Below, piece by piece: positions 39,910-48,484 of a stretch of DNA of 64,000 nt (the stretch's first letter is position 1; each line of letters begins with the position of its first letter). The notes below the pieces were generated by a model, which was not told the DNA's origin, did no database searches, and saw nothing but the letters and a program-made list of their open reading frames with translations. The position numbers and the translations under genes are program-made. Origin of the DNA: Pseudomonadota bacterium (GTDB lineage Bacteria > Pseudomonadota > Alphaproteobacteria > Sphingomonadales > Sphingomonadaceae); assembly GCA_039818985.1 (NCBI GenBank), contig JBCBSU010000002.1, positions 434,001 through 498,000 of the forward strand, read 5' to 3'.

Positions 39910-40791
39910 GTGGCTGAACAGCCAATATCCAGACCGGTGACCAAGCAGTTGCACCTGCATCTGCTGTCCGATTCCACCGGCGAGACATTGGAGAATATCG
40001 CCAAGGCATCACTGGCGCAGTTTGATGGCGTCGAGATCATCAAGCATTTCTGGCCAATGGTGCGTTCGGAAAGCCATTTGGAGCGCATATTGACCGAAGT
40101 AGCGGCCAATCCGGGTCTGGTGCTGTTCACACTGGTCAACCCGTCGATCCGGCGCAAGCTGGAGCGCGAATGCCGTCGGCTCGGTCTGCCCTTTGTCCCG
40201 GCGCTCGACGCGGTAACCGATGCTCTGTCCAATCTGCTTGGCCAGCAAGCCCAGGCACGGCCCGGTCGCCAGCATATTCTCGATGCCGCCTATTTTGCCC
40301 GGGTCGAGGCGATCCAGTTCACCATTGCGCATGATGACGGGGTCGCATGGGAAAATTGGGAGGAAGCCGATATTGTTCTCGCCGGCGTATCGCGATCGTC
40401 GAAAACCCCGACATCGATCTATCTTGCCAATCGTGGCTTCAAGGTGGCGAATATCCCGATTGTGCGCGAGTCGCCGCCGCCCGATGCACTGTTCCATCTG
40501 CACTATCCACTGGTGGTTGGTCTCACTACCCATGCCGACCGGCTGGTACAGGTGCGGCGTAACCGGTTGCTATCGCTCAACCAGGCGCCTGAGACAGCCT
40601 ATGTCGACAGCGATGCGGTGCAGGAAGAGATTCGCTATGCCCGTCGTCTGTTTGCCGATCAGGGTTGGCCGGTGATCGATGTGACCCGGCGTTCGATTGA
40701 GGAGACCGCCGCGGCCATCATCAATCTGGTCAATGATCGTGCAATGGCGCGCAATGAGGATTCGTCATCGGCGCAAAAGGACAGCGCGTGA
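39910..40791 (+). CDS. ppsR: Pyruvate,phosphate dikinase / PEP synthase regulatory kinase-phosphorylase
   Basis: A DUF299 bifunctional Ser/Thr kinase and pyrophosphorylase that switches PEP synthase or pyruvate phosphate dikinase on and off using ADP or phosphate. The 293-residue protein has LHLLSDSTGETLENIAKA at the N-terminus and the nucleotide-binding motif LAGVSRSSKTPTSIYLANRG. It continues with YARRLFADQGWPVIDVTRRSIEETAA. The start is a GTG at 39910 with AAAGGAAC upstream. The homologue (RP001-like) borders oriC in many alphaproteobacteria. Confidence 0.94.
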   Translation: MAEQPISRPVTKQLHLHLLSDSTGETLENIAKASLAQFDGVEIIKHFWPMVRSESHLERILTEVAANPGLVLFTLVNPSIRRKLERECRRLGLPFVPALDAVTDALSNLLGQQAQARPGRQHILDAAYFARVEAIQFTIAHDDGVAWENWEEADIVLAGVSRSSKTPTSIYLANRGFKVANIPIVRESPPPDALFHLHYPLVVGLTTHADRLVQVRRNRLLSLNQAPETAYVDSDAVQEEIRYARRLFADQGWPVIDVTRRSIEETAAAIINLVNDRAMARNEDSSSAQKDSA

Positions 40792-41384
40792 CCCTGGTTC
40801 TCGCTTCGGGCAGTGCAACGCGCGCTGCGCTGCTATGCGCTGCGGGTGTCCCTTTTACCGCGCGACCGGCGCATATCGATGAGGACGCACTGAAACAGGG
40901 ATTGCTCGACCAGAATATGAGTGCGCGCGACATTGCCGATGCGCTGGCCGAAGCCAAGGCGCGCAAACAGTCGCTGATACAACCGGGCGCGCTGGTCCTG
41001 GGAGCGGACCAGACGCTGGAACTTGCCGATGGCACGCTGTTGAGCAAGGCACAGTCGCCTGAAGAGGCCGTCACGTTCCTGCAACGCATGTCAGGCCAGC
41101 GGCATCGGCTGCACAGTGCTGCGGTAATCGCGGAAAATGGCGAGCCGATATGGCGCGCGCTGGAAAGCGTGAAGCTGACCATGCGCCCTCTCGGTAGGGA
41201 TTATGTTGCGGATTATGTTGCCAGCCATTGGGATGATATTCGTCATTCGGTTGGCTGCTACCAGATCGAGGCTGTGGGAGCGCAGCTGATGGCACGAATT
41301 GATGGCAGCCATTTTGCTATACTCGGTTTGCCGTTATTGCCGCTGCTCGGATTTTTGCGCGACAGAGGAATCATGGCGTCATGA
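40788..41384 (+). CDS. maf: Maf family nucleotide pyrophosphatase
   Basis: A 198-residue house-cleaning NTP pyrophosphatase acting on modified or canonical pyrimidine nucleotides. Motifs are LVLASGSATRAALLCAAGV, VLGADQTLEL (metal-binding Asp), a MSGQRHRLHSA segment and VGCYQIEAVGAQLM. The start is a GTG overlapping the ppsR stop by four bases. The first motif reads SATR where most Maf proteins have SPRR, a mild deviation shared by several alphaproteobacterial members. Confidence 0.9.
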   Translation: MTLVLASGSATRAALLCAAGVPFTARPAHIDEDALKQGLLDQNMSARDIADALAEAKARKQSLIQPGALVLGADQTLELADGTLLSKAQSPEEAVTFLQRMSGQRHRLHSAAVIAENGEPIWRALESVKLTMRPLGRDYVADYVASHWDDIRHSVGCYQIEAVGAQLMARIDGSHFAILGLPLLPLLGFLRDRGIMAS

Positions 41385-42217
41385 CATTCGATATACAGTT
41401 TGACCGGCCAACTGCCGAAGTGATTGGCGATCCCGTCGGGCACAGCAAGTCACCGCTGATCCATCGCTTCTGGATTGAGGCATTAGGTCTCGATGCCAGC
41501 TATCAGGCCTGTCATGTCACCGCCGATGAGCTCGAGGCCTATATTGCCGCCCGGCGGAAGGATCCGCATTGGCGCGGCTGCAATGTCACCATTCCACACA
41601 AGCTTGCGATACTGGATCATGTCGAGGATCGTGGCGGGGTGAAATCGGGTATCGGCGCGGCGAACACTATCTTCCGGGCGGAAGAAGAGAGAACGTTTGT
41701 CGCGACCAATACTGATGCTGCAGGCTTTTATACCCCGCTGTCTCTTACCGACCTTAGCGGACGCCATGCCGTCATTATCGGCGCAGGCGGCGCGGCGCGG
41801 GCGGTGCTGTTCGCGCTCAAACAGGCGGGCATTGGTGCCGTCACGCTGATAGCCCGGACACCGCTCAAGGCGATGGCGATGCTGTCCGCCCTCGGGATAA
41901 AGGGCGAAGTGATGGATTTTGGTGCACCGCTGCCGGTCGTCGATCTGGTGATCAATGCCAGCCCACTCGGTATGACCGGTTTCGAAGCACTGCCCGAATG
42001 GGATCTTGACCGCCTGGCGGATGACGCCATCGTCTATGACCTGGTCTATGCACCGCTGGAAACACCCCTGCTGGCCTCAGCCCGGGCGCGCGGGCTGGAA
42101 ACCATCGATGGCCTGTCGATGTTGATCGGGCAGGCAGCTTTGGCCTTTGAGTTGTTTTTCGGCGTACCGGTACCGGCTGACAGCGAAGCAGAATTGCGTC
42201 AAAGGCTGCTGGCATGA
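41381..42217 (+). CDS. aroE: Shikimate dehydrogenase AroE
   Basis: An NADPH-dependent enzyme reducing 3-dehydroshikimate to shikimate. The 278-residue product has [17 protein letters not shown] (shikimate site), [12 protein letters not shown] (catalytic Lys) and [11 protein letters not shown]. The nucleotide motif is [16 protein letters not shown], followed by [10 protein letters not shown] and [18 protein letters not shown]. It overlaps maf and coaE by four bases each, forming one coupled operon. Confidence 0.96.
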   Translation: MTFDIQFDRPTAEVIGDPVGHSKSPLIHRFWIEALGLDASYQACHVTADELEAYIAARRKDPHWRGCNVTIPHKLAILDHVEDRGGVKSGIGAANTIFRAEEERTFVATNTDAAGFYTPLSLTDLSGRHAVIIGAGGAARAVLFALKQAGIGAVTLIARTPLKAMAMLSALGIKGEVMDFGAPLPVVDLVINASPLGMTGFEALPEWDLDRLADDAIVYDLVYAPLETPLLASARARGLETIDGLSMLIGQAALAFELFFGVPVPADSEAELRQRLLA

Positions 42218-42876
42218 GCGATAATATGCCGAGCGCTGCGCCGAAACGGCCCCACATCATCGGCCTGACCGGCTCGATCGGCATGGGTAAATCGACGGTC
42301 GCGGCAATGTTTGCTGATGCCGGCGTGCCGGTATTTGATGCTGACGCTGCTGTACATGTCCTTCAGGCACCAGGTGGTGCGCTGGTCAGTGCCATAGAAG
42401 CAGCCTTTCCCGGCACCACCATTGGCCGTGGCGAGGAAGCCCATGTCGACCGGCAGAAGCTGGGTGCCGCGGTGTTTGGCGACAGCGAGAAATTGGCCAA
42501 GCTCGAAGCGATCATCCATCCGGCGGTGGCGGCAATGCGCGCGGGTTTCTTTGCTGACAATGGCGATGCGCCGCTGGTGTTGTTCGATATCCCGCTGCTG
42601 TTCGAAAAGGGTGGTGCCGACTCTGTCGATACCATCGTCACAGTATCCGCCCCCGGTGATGTCCAGCGCGCCCGGGTGCTGGCCCGGCCCGGCATGAGCG
42701 CGGAGAAATTTGAGCGGATTTTGGCGCTGCAGCTGCCCGATGCCGAGAAACGTGCGCGTTCGGACCATGTCATCGATACCGGTATGACACTGGAACAAAC
42801 CGCCGCCGCGGTCGATCAGCTGGTGGAGGAACTGATGCAAATGCTTGCACAACGCGATGATCAGGCCGATATATAG
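42214..42876 (+). CDS. coaE: Dephospho-CoA kinase CoaE
   Basis: Performs the last step of CoA synthesis, phosphorylating dephospho-CoA. The 220-residue protein has P-loop [14 protein letters not shown], then [23 protein letters not shown] and a lid-like [15 protein letters not shown]-type region. It overlaps aroE by four bases. Confidence 0.95.
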   Translation: MSDNMPSAAPKRPHIIGLTGSIGMGKSTVAAMFADAGVPVFDADAAVHVLQAPGGALVSAIEAAFPGTTIGRGEEAHVDRQKLGAAVFGDSEKLAKLEAIIHPAVAAMRAGFFADNGDAPLVLFDIPLLFEKGGADSVDTIVTVSAPGDVQRARVLARPGMSAEKFERILALQLPDAEKRARSDHVIDTGMTLEQTAAAVDQLVEELMQMLAQRDDQADI

Positions 42877-42893
42877 GGAGCAGAAGGGATTTT

Positions 42894-43631
42894 ATGCGCG
42901 AGATCGTTTTCGATACCGAAACGACAGGGTTCGAACCGGGACTCAATGGCGGCGACCGGATGGTCGAAATTGGCTGCATAGAAATGATCGACCGGATCGA
43001 GACCGGGCGAACTTTCCACTGTTATTTCAATCCCGAGCGACCCATGTCCGCCGCAGCGGAAGAGGTGCATGGTCTGGGCGATGCCTTTCTTGCCGACAAG
43101 CCGCTTTTTGCCGGCAAGGCCGAAGAGCTGCTGGCATTTATCGGTGATGCCGATCTGGTGGCGCATAATGCCGCTTTCGACTTCAAATTTCTCAATGCCG
43201 AGCTGGAATGGGCCGGTCATGATCCGGTATCCTATGACCGGATGGTCGACACCCTGGCCATAGCCCGGGCCAAACATAGCGGGGCCAAGCTTTCGCTTGA
43301 TGCCTTATGCACCCGCTACGGCATTGATCGCAGTCAGCGGGTCAAGCATGGCGCGCTGCTCGATGCGGAACTGCTGACCCAGGTCTATATCGAGCTCACC
43401 GGCGGCCGTCAGATCGGCCTTGGCCTCGACAGTGCGGCAGAAGCACCCGTCGACACCGCCTTGACCGCAACATCTTGCCCGACAAAACCGGTGCGTCCGC
43501 CGCGTCCGCATCATGCCAGTGATGCCGAGCGCGAACGTCATCGCGCTTTTCTCGACAAAATCGACCAGCCGCTATGGGCGAAGCTCGAGGCCCATATCGT
43601 AATGCGCGCTGATGCACCGACCGCAGAATGA
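42894..43631 (+). CDS. dnaQ: DNA polymerase III epsilon subunit (proofreading exonuclease)
   Basis: The 3'-5' exonuclease subunit that corrects replication errors. The 245-residue product has Exo I VFDTETTGFEP, Exo II VAHNAAFDFKFLNAEL and Exo III-epsilon KHGALLDAELLTQVYIELTGG with its His and Asp. A C-terminal tail contacting the polymerase follows. A ribosome site GGAGCAGAAGG precedes the ATG. Its location beside the origin is the usual alphaproteobacterial order. Confidence 0.96.
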   Translation: MREIVFDTETTGFEPGLNGGDRMVEIGCIEMIDRIETGRTFHCYFNPERPMSAAAEEVHGLGDAFLADKPLFAGKAEELLAFIGDADLVAHNAAFDFKFLNAELEWAGHDPVSYDRMVDTLAIARAKHSGAKLSLDALCTRYGIDRSQRVKHGALLDAELLTQVYIELTGGRQIGLGLDSAAEAPVDTALTATSCPTKPVRPPRPHHASDAERERHRAFLDKIDQPLWAKLEAHIVMRADAPTAE

Positions 43632-43663
43632 GACCAGAAGACAAAAGAAGTTAGGACAGGATT

Positions 43664-44242
43664 ATGGATATTCGCGTTTCAGGCCATCAGGTGGACACCG
43701 GTTCAGCTTTGCAGACCCATGTCGAAGACCGGCTCGGCGCGATTGTCGACAAATATTTCGATAAGGCAATTTCGGCGCATGTGACGTTGAGCAAAGGGCC
43801 GCATGAAAGTTTTGTTGTCGATATCGTCATGCATGTGATGCAGGGCCTGATTCTCAAAGGATCGGCTCAGGACCAACAGGCGCATCCGGCCTTCGACCAG
43901 GCTGCCGACAAGATCGAGAAGCAGTTGCGACGCTATATGCGCCGGTTGAAAGATCGGCATGAAAAGATGCAGCACGCCGCGCGCATGGATGAAGCGGCCT
44001 ACAGTGTCATCGAACCGCGTGACGGCGATGATGAAGAGGTGGTTGATGATAGCGCCGATGCGCCGCTGATCATTGCCGAAACCAAGGTGGACATACCTGA
44101 AGCCTCGGTATCCGACGCGGTGATGATGCTTGATTTGCGCAACACCTCGGCGCTGTTGTTCAAAAACACTGGCACTGGCGCGCATAATATGGTTTATCGC
44201 CGCGCCGACGGAACAATAGGCTGGGTCGAACCCCAGAATTAG
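43664..44242 (+). CDS. hpf: Ribosome hibernation promoting factor, long form
   Basis: Binds the 30S subunit and drives ribosome dimerisation in slow growth. The 192-residue protein has the N-terminal HPF/RaiA domain (MDIRVSGHQVDTGSAL, then DKYFDKAISAHVTLSKGPHESFVVDI) and a charged helix. A C-terminal dimerisation domain follows (EASVSDAVMMLDLRNTSALLFKN, VVYRRADG-like end). The C-terminal domain marks the long form. AGGACAGG precedes the ATG. It is upstream of ptsN, as in many rpoN-linked loci, but no rpoN is seen here. Confidence 0.93.
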   Translation: MDIRVSGHQVDTGSALQTHVEDRLGAIVDKYFDKAISAHVTLSKGPHESFVVDIVMHVMQGLILKGSAQDQQAHPAFDQAADKIEKQLRRYMRRLKDRHEKMQHAARMDEAAYSVIEPRDGDDEEVVDDSADAPLIIAETKVDIPEASVSDAVMMLDLRNTSALLFKNTGTGAHNMVYRRADGTIGWVEPQN

Positions 44243-44401
44243 CGCCGGAAACATAGCTTTTCGTCGCGGTTTTGATGCCGCAGGGCCGAATCCCTATGGA
44301 TTGCCGATAGCGACAAATGCCAATGTGAGCGCAAACAGGGCAGGTAAGAGATAAGCACGCCGCCATATGGCTGGCCATGATGCGGGTCTTTGGACACAGA
44401 A

Positions 44402-44875
44402 ATGCACCAGAATAATCATGCCATGAAGTTTGACAGCGAAGCGATCGTCAGCGGTCTGCGCGTTGCCGACAAAAAGCAGCTTTTTGAAATCATCAGCGAG
44501 CAGTTGGCGCATGTCTATGGCGTCGACAGCCAACTGTGCCATGCAGTGCTGATGGACCGCGAAGCGATAGGCAGCACCGGCTTTGGTCGTGGTATCGCCA
44601 TCCCGCATGGTCGCATTGACGGTATATCGCGGCCCGTGGGGCTGTTCGTGCAGCTCGATCAGCCGCTTGATTATAGTGCGGTCGATGCTGAACCGGTAGA
44701 TCTGGTCTGGGCCTTGCTGTCACCGCAGCAAGGCGGCGCCGATCATCTGCGCGCGCTGGCACATATTTCACGTCTGATGCGTGACGATGCTCTGGTGAGC
44801 CGTGTGCGCGGCGCGCGCGAGCTGGATGCCATCCATGCCTTGCTGGGTGAACAACTCCGGCGCGACGCTGCCTGA
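44402..44875 (+). CDS. ptsN: PTS IIA-like nitrogen regulatory protein PtsN
   Basis: A phosphocarrier of the nitrogen PTS that regulates potassium, carbon and stress responses rather than sugar uptake. The 157-residue EIIA domain has the phosphorylated His in GFGRGIAIPHGRIDGI and the pattern PVDLVWALLSPQQGGADHLRALAHISRLMRD. The start is uncertain: a TTG at 44390, ATG at 44402 (chosen, with GGACAC upstream) or ATG at 44423. Confidence 0.93.
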   Translation: MHQNNHAMKFDSEAIVSGLRVADKKQLFEIISEQLAHVYGVDSQLCHAVLMDREAIGSTGFGRGIAIPHGRIDGISRPVGLFVQLDQPLDYSAVDAEPVDLVWALLSPQQGGADHLRALAHISRLMRDDALVSRVRGARELDAIHALLGEQLRRDAA

Positions 44876-44888
44876 CTGGCTGTTCGAC

Positions 44889-45368
44889 ATGGCGCAATCC
44901 GATGATAATCAGCGAGGTGCAGCCGAACAGGGAGCCGCTGCGCATTTCCGTTCACTTGAATCGCTTTACGCCAGCGCTCCGGTCAACGACCTTTTCGACT
45001 CGCGGCTGACAATCATTGAAACCGGCCGGTCAGTTATCGATTTCGCGGTCACCCCTGGGCTCTATCACGCCGCTGGCGCTGCACATGGCACCGTCTATTT
45101 CAAGATGCTCGACGATGCTGCCTTTTATGCCGCCAACTCGCTTGTCAGTGACCGGTTTCTGCTGACCACCGCTTTCAACCTGCATTTTACCCGGCCGGTG
45201 CGCGAAGGCCGGGTGCGCGCCGAGGGCCATTGGGTATCGGGGAAGCGTCGGGTGCTGGTGGCGGAATCACGCCTGGTTGATGAAGAGGGCGAGGAAATTG
45301 CCCGCGGCACCGGCACTTTCATGCGCTCGCATATCGAGCTGAGCAGCCTTGATGGCTATCATCAGTAA
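44889..45368 (+). CDS. PaaI-type hotdog thioesterase
   Basis: A 159-residue hotdog-fold protein of the PaaI/4HBT group, likely hydrolysing acyl-CoA. The central motif GAAHGTVYFKMLDDAAFYAANSL contains the HG-containing active-site helix, followed by FLLTTAFNLHFTRPVREGRVRAEGHWV and ARGTGTFMRS. The substrate is unknown. The ATG at 44889 starts 13 bases after ptsN; the upstream open frame overlaps ptsN. Confidence 0.85.
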   Translation: MAQSDDNQRGAAEQGAAAHFRSLESLYASAPVNDLFDSRLTIIETGRSVIDFAVTPGLYHAAGAAHGTVYFKMLDDAAFYAANSLVSDRFLLTTAFNLHFTRPVREGRVRAEGHWVSGKRRVLVAESRLVDEEGEEIARGTGTFMRSHIELSSLDGYHQ

Positions 45369-45406
45369 ATCGGAGAACAGTAGGATCACCATCCAAGGGC
45401 CGAATC

Positions 45407-45751
45407 ATGCTTGAACCGCGACTCGCGACTCATGTCCGGGTGCGCGCATTGCGCCAGTCGGTCGAGGCCGAAGGTGGTTTTGCCATGGTTCTGAAAAAAG
45501 GCGACCCGGTCTCCGGCACGCTTTTGGTGCAACAGTTGAAAAATGGCAGAAATCCTGCCCTATTTGAACAAATGCCGGGATTTGACGGACCGGGAGAATG
45601 GCTGGAAATCCGCCAGGAAAATCCGGATAACATTCAGGAATATAAGGATTATCTTGCTCGCCGCATGGACCGGGACCGCGATTTGTGGCTGGTCGAGCTG
45701 GATATCGCGGATGCGGAACGTTTGGTCGTCCTGCTGCAATCTATTGGTTGA
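45407..45751 (+). CDS. DUF1491 family protein
   Basis: A 114-residue small cytoplasmic protein of the alphaproteobacterial DUF1491 family. Its layout is typical: LATHVRVRALRQSVEAEGGFAMVLKKGDPVSGTLL, then a GEWLEIRQEN segment and a C-terminal RDLWLVELDIADAERLV. Function is unknown. It follows the thioesterase gene by 38 bases on the same strand. Confidence 0.82.
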   Translation: MLEPRLATHVRVRALRQSVEAEGGFAMVLKKGDPVSGTLLVQQLKNGRNPALFEQMPGFDGPGEWLEIRQENPDNIQEYKDYLARRMDRDRDLWLVELDIADAERLVVLLQSIG

Positions 45752-45856
45752 CACTTGTCACATCAGCGCTATGTGGCCCCGCACGTGAAAAGCGTAGGCA
45801 GCTGTGCACAGAGGCACAGGCAAGCGCGCAGACGGGGGACCGTCGAAGTTATACGA

Positions 45857-45879
45857 ATGGTTAATTGAGAATATTAACC
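45857..45879. promoter_or_regulatory. Inverted repeat with TTAACC half-sites upstream of the cell-wall hydrolase gene
   Basis: GGTTAAT (45859-45865) and ATTAACC (45873-45879) are a perfect 7-bp inverted repeat. The left arm, read on the minus strand, is TTAACCAT, a CtrA-type half-site, about 65 bases upstream of the hydrolase start. This suggests cell-cycle-type control, by inference. Confidence 0.35.
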
Positions 45880-45928
45880 ACGGCATGATAGCTTCACAGG
45901 ACGCGTCAACCGCACAGACATTTGAGAT

Positions 45929-46627
45929 ATGAGTAGAATATTGAAATTCGCGAGCGCGGTGGCGATCACCGCGTCGACCATTTCTGTCCTCATGACAGAA
46001 GATGTCGGTCTGGCCTATGACCAGATCGTTGACTCGGTTCAGGAGCAGCAGGCTCCCGAAACCGAAGCGACCGTAGACGATAATGCCGATATCATGGCGC
46101 AACAGTCCCGGACTGAAGACAACGAAGCCGATCCGGCATCGACAGAGATCGTGCAGCCATTGCCCGAGGACTATGTCCCGGCCGATCAGATAACCGAGGC
46201 TGTGCTTACCGACGCAGCCAGCCTGGGTGAGCTGGTCGCGATGCAGGATCTGAATGCCCCGCTGAACGAGCAGATGCGCTGCCTTGCCGGTGCAGTCTAT
46301 TTCGAATCAAAGGGTGAGTCGCTTGAAGGCCAGCTCGCGGTTGCCCGTGTTGTCATGGCGCGAGCCGCATCATCGCGTTTCCCGAACAGCTATTGCGGCG
46401 TAGTCTATCAGCGCAAGCAATTCTCTTTCGTGCGCGGTGGCAGCATGCCACGCATCCGCACCGGCAGCGATGCCTGGGCCAATGCCCGCGCCATTGCGAT
46501 GATTGCCGACAGCAATGCCTGGGAAAGCGGCGCCGAAGGCGCGCTGTTCTTCCATGCCCGCTATGTCAATCCGCGCTGGCGGCTGAGGCGGGTTGCCCAG
46601 ATCGACAACCATATTTTCTATCGCTGA
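45929..46627 (+). CDS. SleB-type cell-wall hydrolase
   Basis: A 232-residue protein with an N-terminal hydrophobic export/anchor segment (about residues 5-25), an acidic linker (about 35-95) and a C-terminal SleB/CwlJ domain. The domain has QMRCLAGAVYFESKGESLEGQLAVARVVMARA (catalytic Glu), PNSYCGVVYQRKQFSF and GALFFHARYVNPRW. It likely cleaves peptidoglycan in the periplasm. No spore genes are expected; the family is used in cell-wall turnover in Gram-negative bacteria. Confidence 0.88.
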   Translation: MSRILKFASAVAITASTISVLMTEDVGLAYDQIVDSVQEQQAPETEATVDDNADIMAQQSRTEDNEADPASTEIVQPLPEDYVPADQITEAVLTDAASLGELVAMQDLNAPLNEQMRCLAGAVYFESKGESLEGQLAVARVVMARAASSRFPNSYCGVVYQRKQFSFVRGGSMPRIRTGSDAWANARAIAMIADSNAWESGAEGALFFHARYVNPRWRLRRVAQIDNHIFYR

Positions 46628-46652
46628 GCGAGCGATAGGCCCACAGATTACC

Positions 46653-46688
46653 AAAAGGGCGGCGACGGGAAACCGGCGCCGCTCTTTT
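46653..46688 (+). terminator. Predicted terminator after the hydrolase gene
   Basis: AAAAGGGCGGCG (46653-46664) pairs with CGCCGCTCTTTT (46677-46688) with one G-U pair and a 12-base loop, and the stem ends in TTTT. It lies 25 bases after the hydrolase stop. Confidence 0.6.
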
Positions 46689-46690
46689 GT

Positions 46691-46817
46691 CCTCCCGGGA
46701 CGGGGACGTGGCAGCGCGTAGCGCTGACGGAGGGGTGTCTCCGCTTGGTGGGGCTGTGCTAAATGGATAGGCCCCTCCACCGTCTTCGACGGTCCCCCTC
46801 CCCGCAAGCGGGGAGGA
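46691..46817. repeat. Intergenic repeat with nested hairpins
   Basis: The stretch carries two hairpins: ACCGTC-TTC-GACGGT, and the perfect CTCCCCGC-AA-GCGGGGAG (46798-46815). It is G/C-biased in blocks (GGAGGGG, CCCCTCC). This composition matches a palindromic intergenic repeat type that is common in sphingomonad genomes; only one copy is seen here. It lies directly downstream of dapD (minus) and could also serve as its transcript end. Confidence 0.6.
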
Positions 46818-46820
46818 TAT

Positions 46821-47672
46821 TCAGTCGCGCAACAATTCGTTTATCCCGGTCTTGGACCGGGTCTGGGCATCAACGGTCTTGACGATCACCGCGCAATAGA
46901 GCGACGGGCCGGGTGCGCCGTCGGGCAGTGGCTTGCCGGGCAGCGACCCCGGCACAACCACGGCATAGGGCGGGACCTTGCCGATATGGATCTCGCCGGT
47001 GGCACGGTCGACAATCTTGGTCGATGCGCCGAGATAGACGCCCATGGAAAGCACGGCCCCCTCGCCGACCTGTACCCCTTCGGCCACTTCGGCCCGGGCG
47101 CCGATAAACGCGCCGTCCCCTATCACCACCGGTCCGGCCTGAAGCGGCTCGAGCACACCGCCAATACCGGCACCGCCGGAAATATGGACATTCTTTCCGA
47201 TTTGGGCGCAGCTTCCGACAGTGGCCCAGGTATCAACCATGGTGCCTTCATCGACATAGGCGCCGATATTGACGAAGCTCGGCATCAGCACAGCATTTTT
47301 ACCGATATAGGAACCGGCGCGGACGATCGCGCCCGGCACCGCGCGGAATCCGGCCTCGCGAAAGCGGTTCTGGCCCCATCCGGCAAATTTCGACGGGACC
47401 TTGTCAAACCAGGTCGCGTGACCCGGCCCGCCTTCGATCAGCGTATTGTCGTTGAGCCGGAAGGACAGCAATACCGCCTTTTTCAACCATTGGTTGACGG
47501 TCCAGCCTGCCGCGCCATCGGGTTCGGCAACGCGTGCGCTACCATTGTCGAGCAGGTCGAGCGCGCCGTTTACGGCATCACGCTCTTCGCCGCGGCTGGC
47601 AGGATTCAGCGTGTCGCGCACCTCCCATGCCTTGTCGATGGCCTCGGCCAGATGTGCGTGTTGCTCGGTCAT
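46821..47672 (-). CDS. dapD: Tetrahydrodipicolinate N-succinyltransferase DapD
   Basis: Succinylates 2,3,4,5-tetrahydropyridine-2,6-dicarboxylate in lysine and peptidoglycan-precursor (meso-diaminopimelate) synthesis. The 283-residue protein has the hexapeptide left-handed beta-helix ([63 protein letters not shown]). A C-terminal region [12 protein letters not shown] follows. Its size is standard. It follows the HAD nucleotidase gene by 51 bases. Confidence 0.96.
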   Translation of the reverse strand: MTEQHAHLAEAIDKAWEVRDTLNPASRGEERDAVNGALDLLDNGSARVAEPDGAAGWTVNQWLKKAVLLSFRLNDNTLIEGGPGHATWFDKVPSKFAGWGQNRFREAGFRAVPGAIVRAGSYIGKNAVLMPSFVNIGAYVDEGTMVDTWATVGSCAQIGKNVHISGGAGIGGVLEPLQAGPVVIGDGAFIGARAEVAEGVQVGEGAVLSMGVYLGASTKIVDRATGEIHIGKVPPYAVVVPGSLPGKPLPDGAPGPSLYCAVIVKTVDAQTRSKTGINELLRD

Positions 47673-47723
47673 ATGCTGGGTTTCCTCTTGCTTCCGCCTT
47701 GGTGGCGGTAGGTCGCGGGCGGG

Positions 47724-48434
47724 TTATTCATGCGTTACCGCGGGCGCGGGTTGCTTGCGGTCCTGATTAATCGCTGTGTGAATCGATGCAAGCGCCTCGG
47801 TCAGATCACCGACATGCAGGTCGACATGTTCGGGATCATGGTCGTGATTTCCGAGCTCGGAGCCATTGTCGATCCATACGGTGGTCATCCCCATTTTCTT
47901 CGCCGGCAGCAGGTTGCGGGCCATATCCTCGAAGAACAGCGACTGGTCCGGATCGATTGCCAGCCGATCGACCAGACTGGCATAGGCATGCGGTTGCGGC
48001 TTGGGCTGATAGGTGGTGGCGTGGATATCGTGAATATCGCTGAACAGCGCGGCCAGCCCGAGCCGGTCGAGCACGCGCGCGGCATAGCTCGCATCGGCAT
48101 TGGTGAAGATATATTTCTCTCCCGGCAGCGCTGCGATCTGTTCGGCAAGGTCGGGACGCGGGTCGAGCGCCGACATGTCGATATCATGAACATATTCGAG
48201 GAAATGGTGTGGATCGGTGCCGTGAAAGTGCATCAGCCCGGCCAACGTCGTGCCATGGTCACGAAAATAGCGCTTCTGGATGGTTCGCGCATCGACATTA
48301 TCGACGCCGAGCAGCTCAGAGATATAGCGGCCCATCTTGACGTCGATCAGATCGAACAGTCCGAGGTCTGCCGAATAGAGCGTGTTATCGAGATCGAAGA
48401 TCCAGTGGCGGATATGGGAGAGCGGCGCGGCCAT
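47724..48434 (-). CDS. Pyrimidine 5'-nucleotidase, HAD superfamily
   Basis: A 236-residue SDT1-like HAD phosphatase. Motif I is WIFDLDNTLYSAD (two catalytic Asp), motif II KYIFTNADASYA, and motif III/IV contains Lys and FFEDMARNLLPAKKMGMTTVWID. It fits the pyrimidine 5'-nucleotidase group commonly next to dapD in alphaproteobacteria. The substrate is inferred from the family. The tail after about residue 215 is poorly conserved-looking. Confidence 0.88.
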   Translation of the reverse strand: MAAPLSHIRHWIFDLDNTLYSADLGLFDLIDVKMGRYISELLGVDNVDARTIQKRYFRDHGTTLAGLMHFHGTDPHHFLEYVHDIDMSALDPRPDLAEQIAALPGEKYIFTNADASYAARVLDRLGLAALFSDIHDIHATTYQPKPQPHAYASLVDRLAIDPDQSLFFEDMARNLLPAKKMGMTTVWIDNGSELGNHDHDPEHVDLHVGDLTEALASIHTAINQDRKQPAPAVTHE

Positions 48435-48484
48435 GGCCCCGCCTTATTGCGCACATGCAGCGGGTGCAAGGGCGGTGCGATGAT

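Noticed and set aside
44294-44380. Minus-strand tail with a hydrophobic helix (RRAYLLPALFALTLAFVAIGNP)
   Set aside because: It resembles a small membrane protein, but it has no supported start codon between hpf and ptsN, so it is not called.
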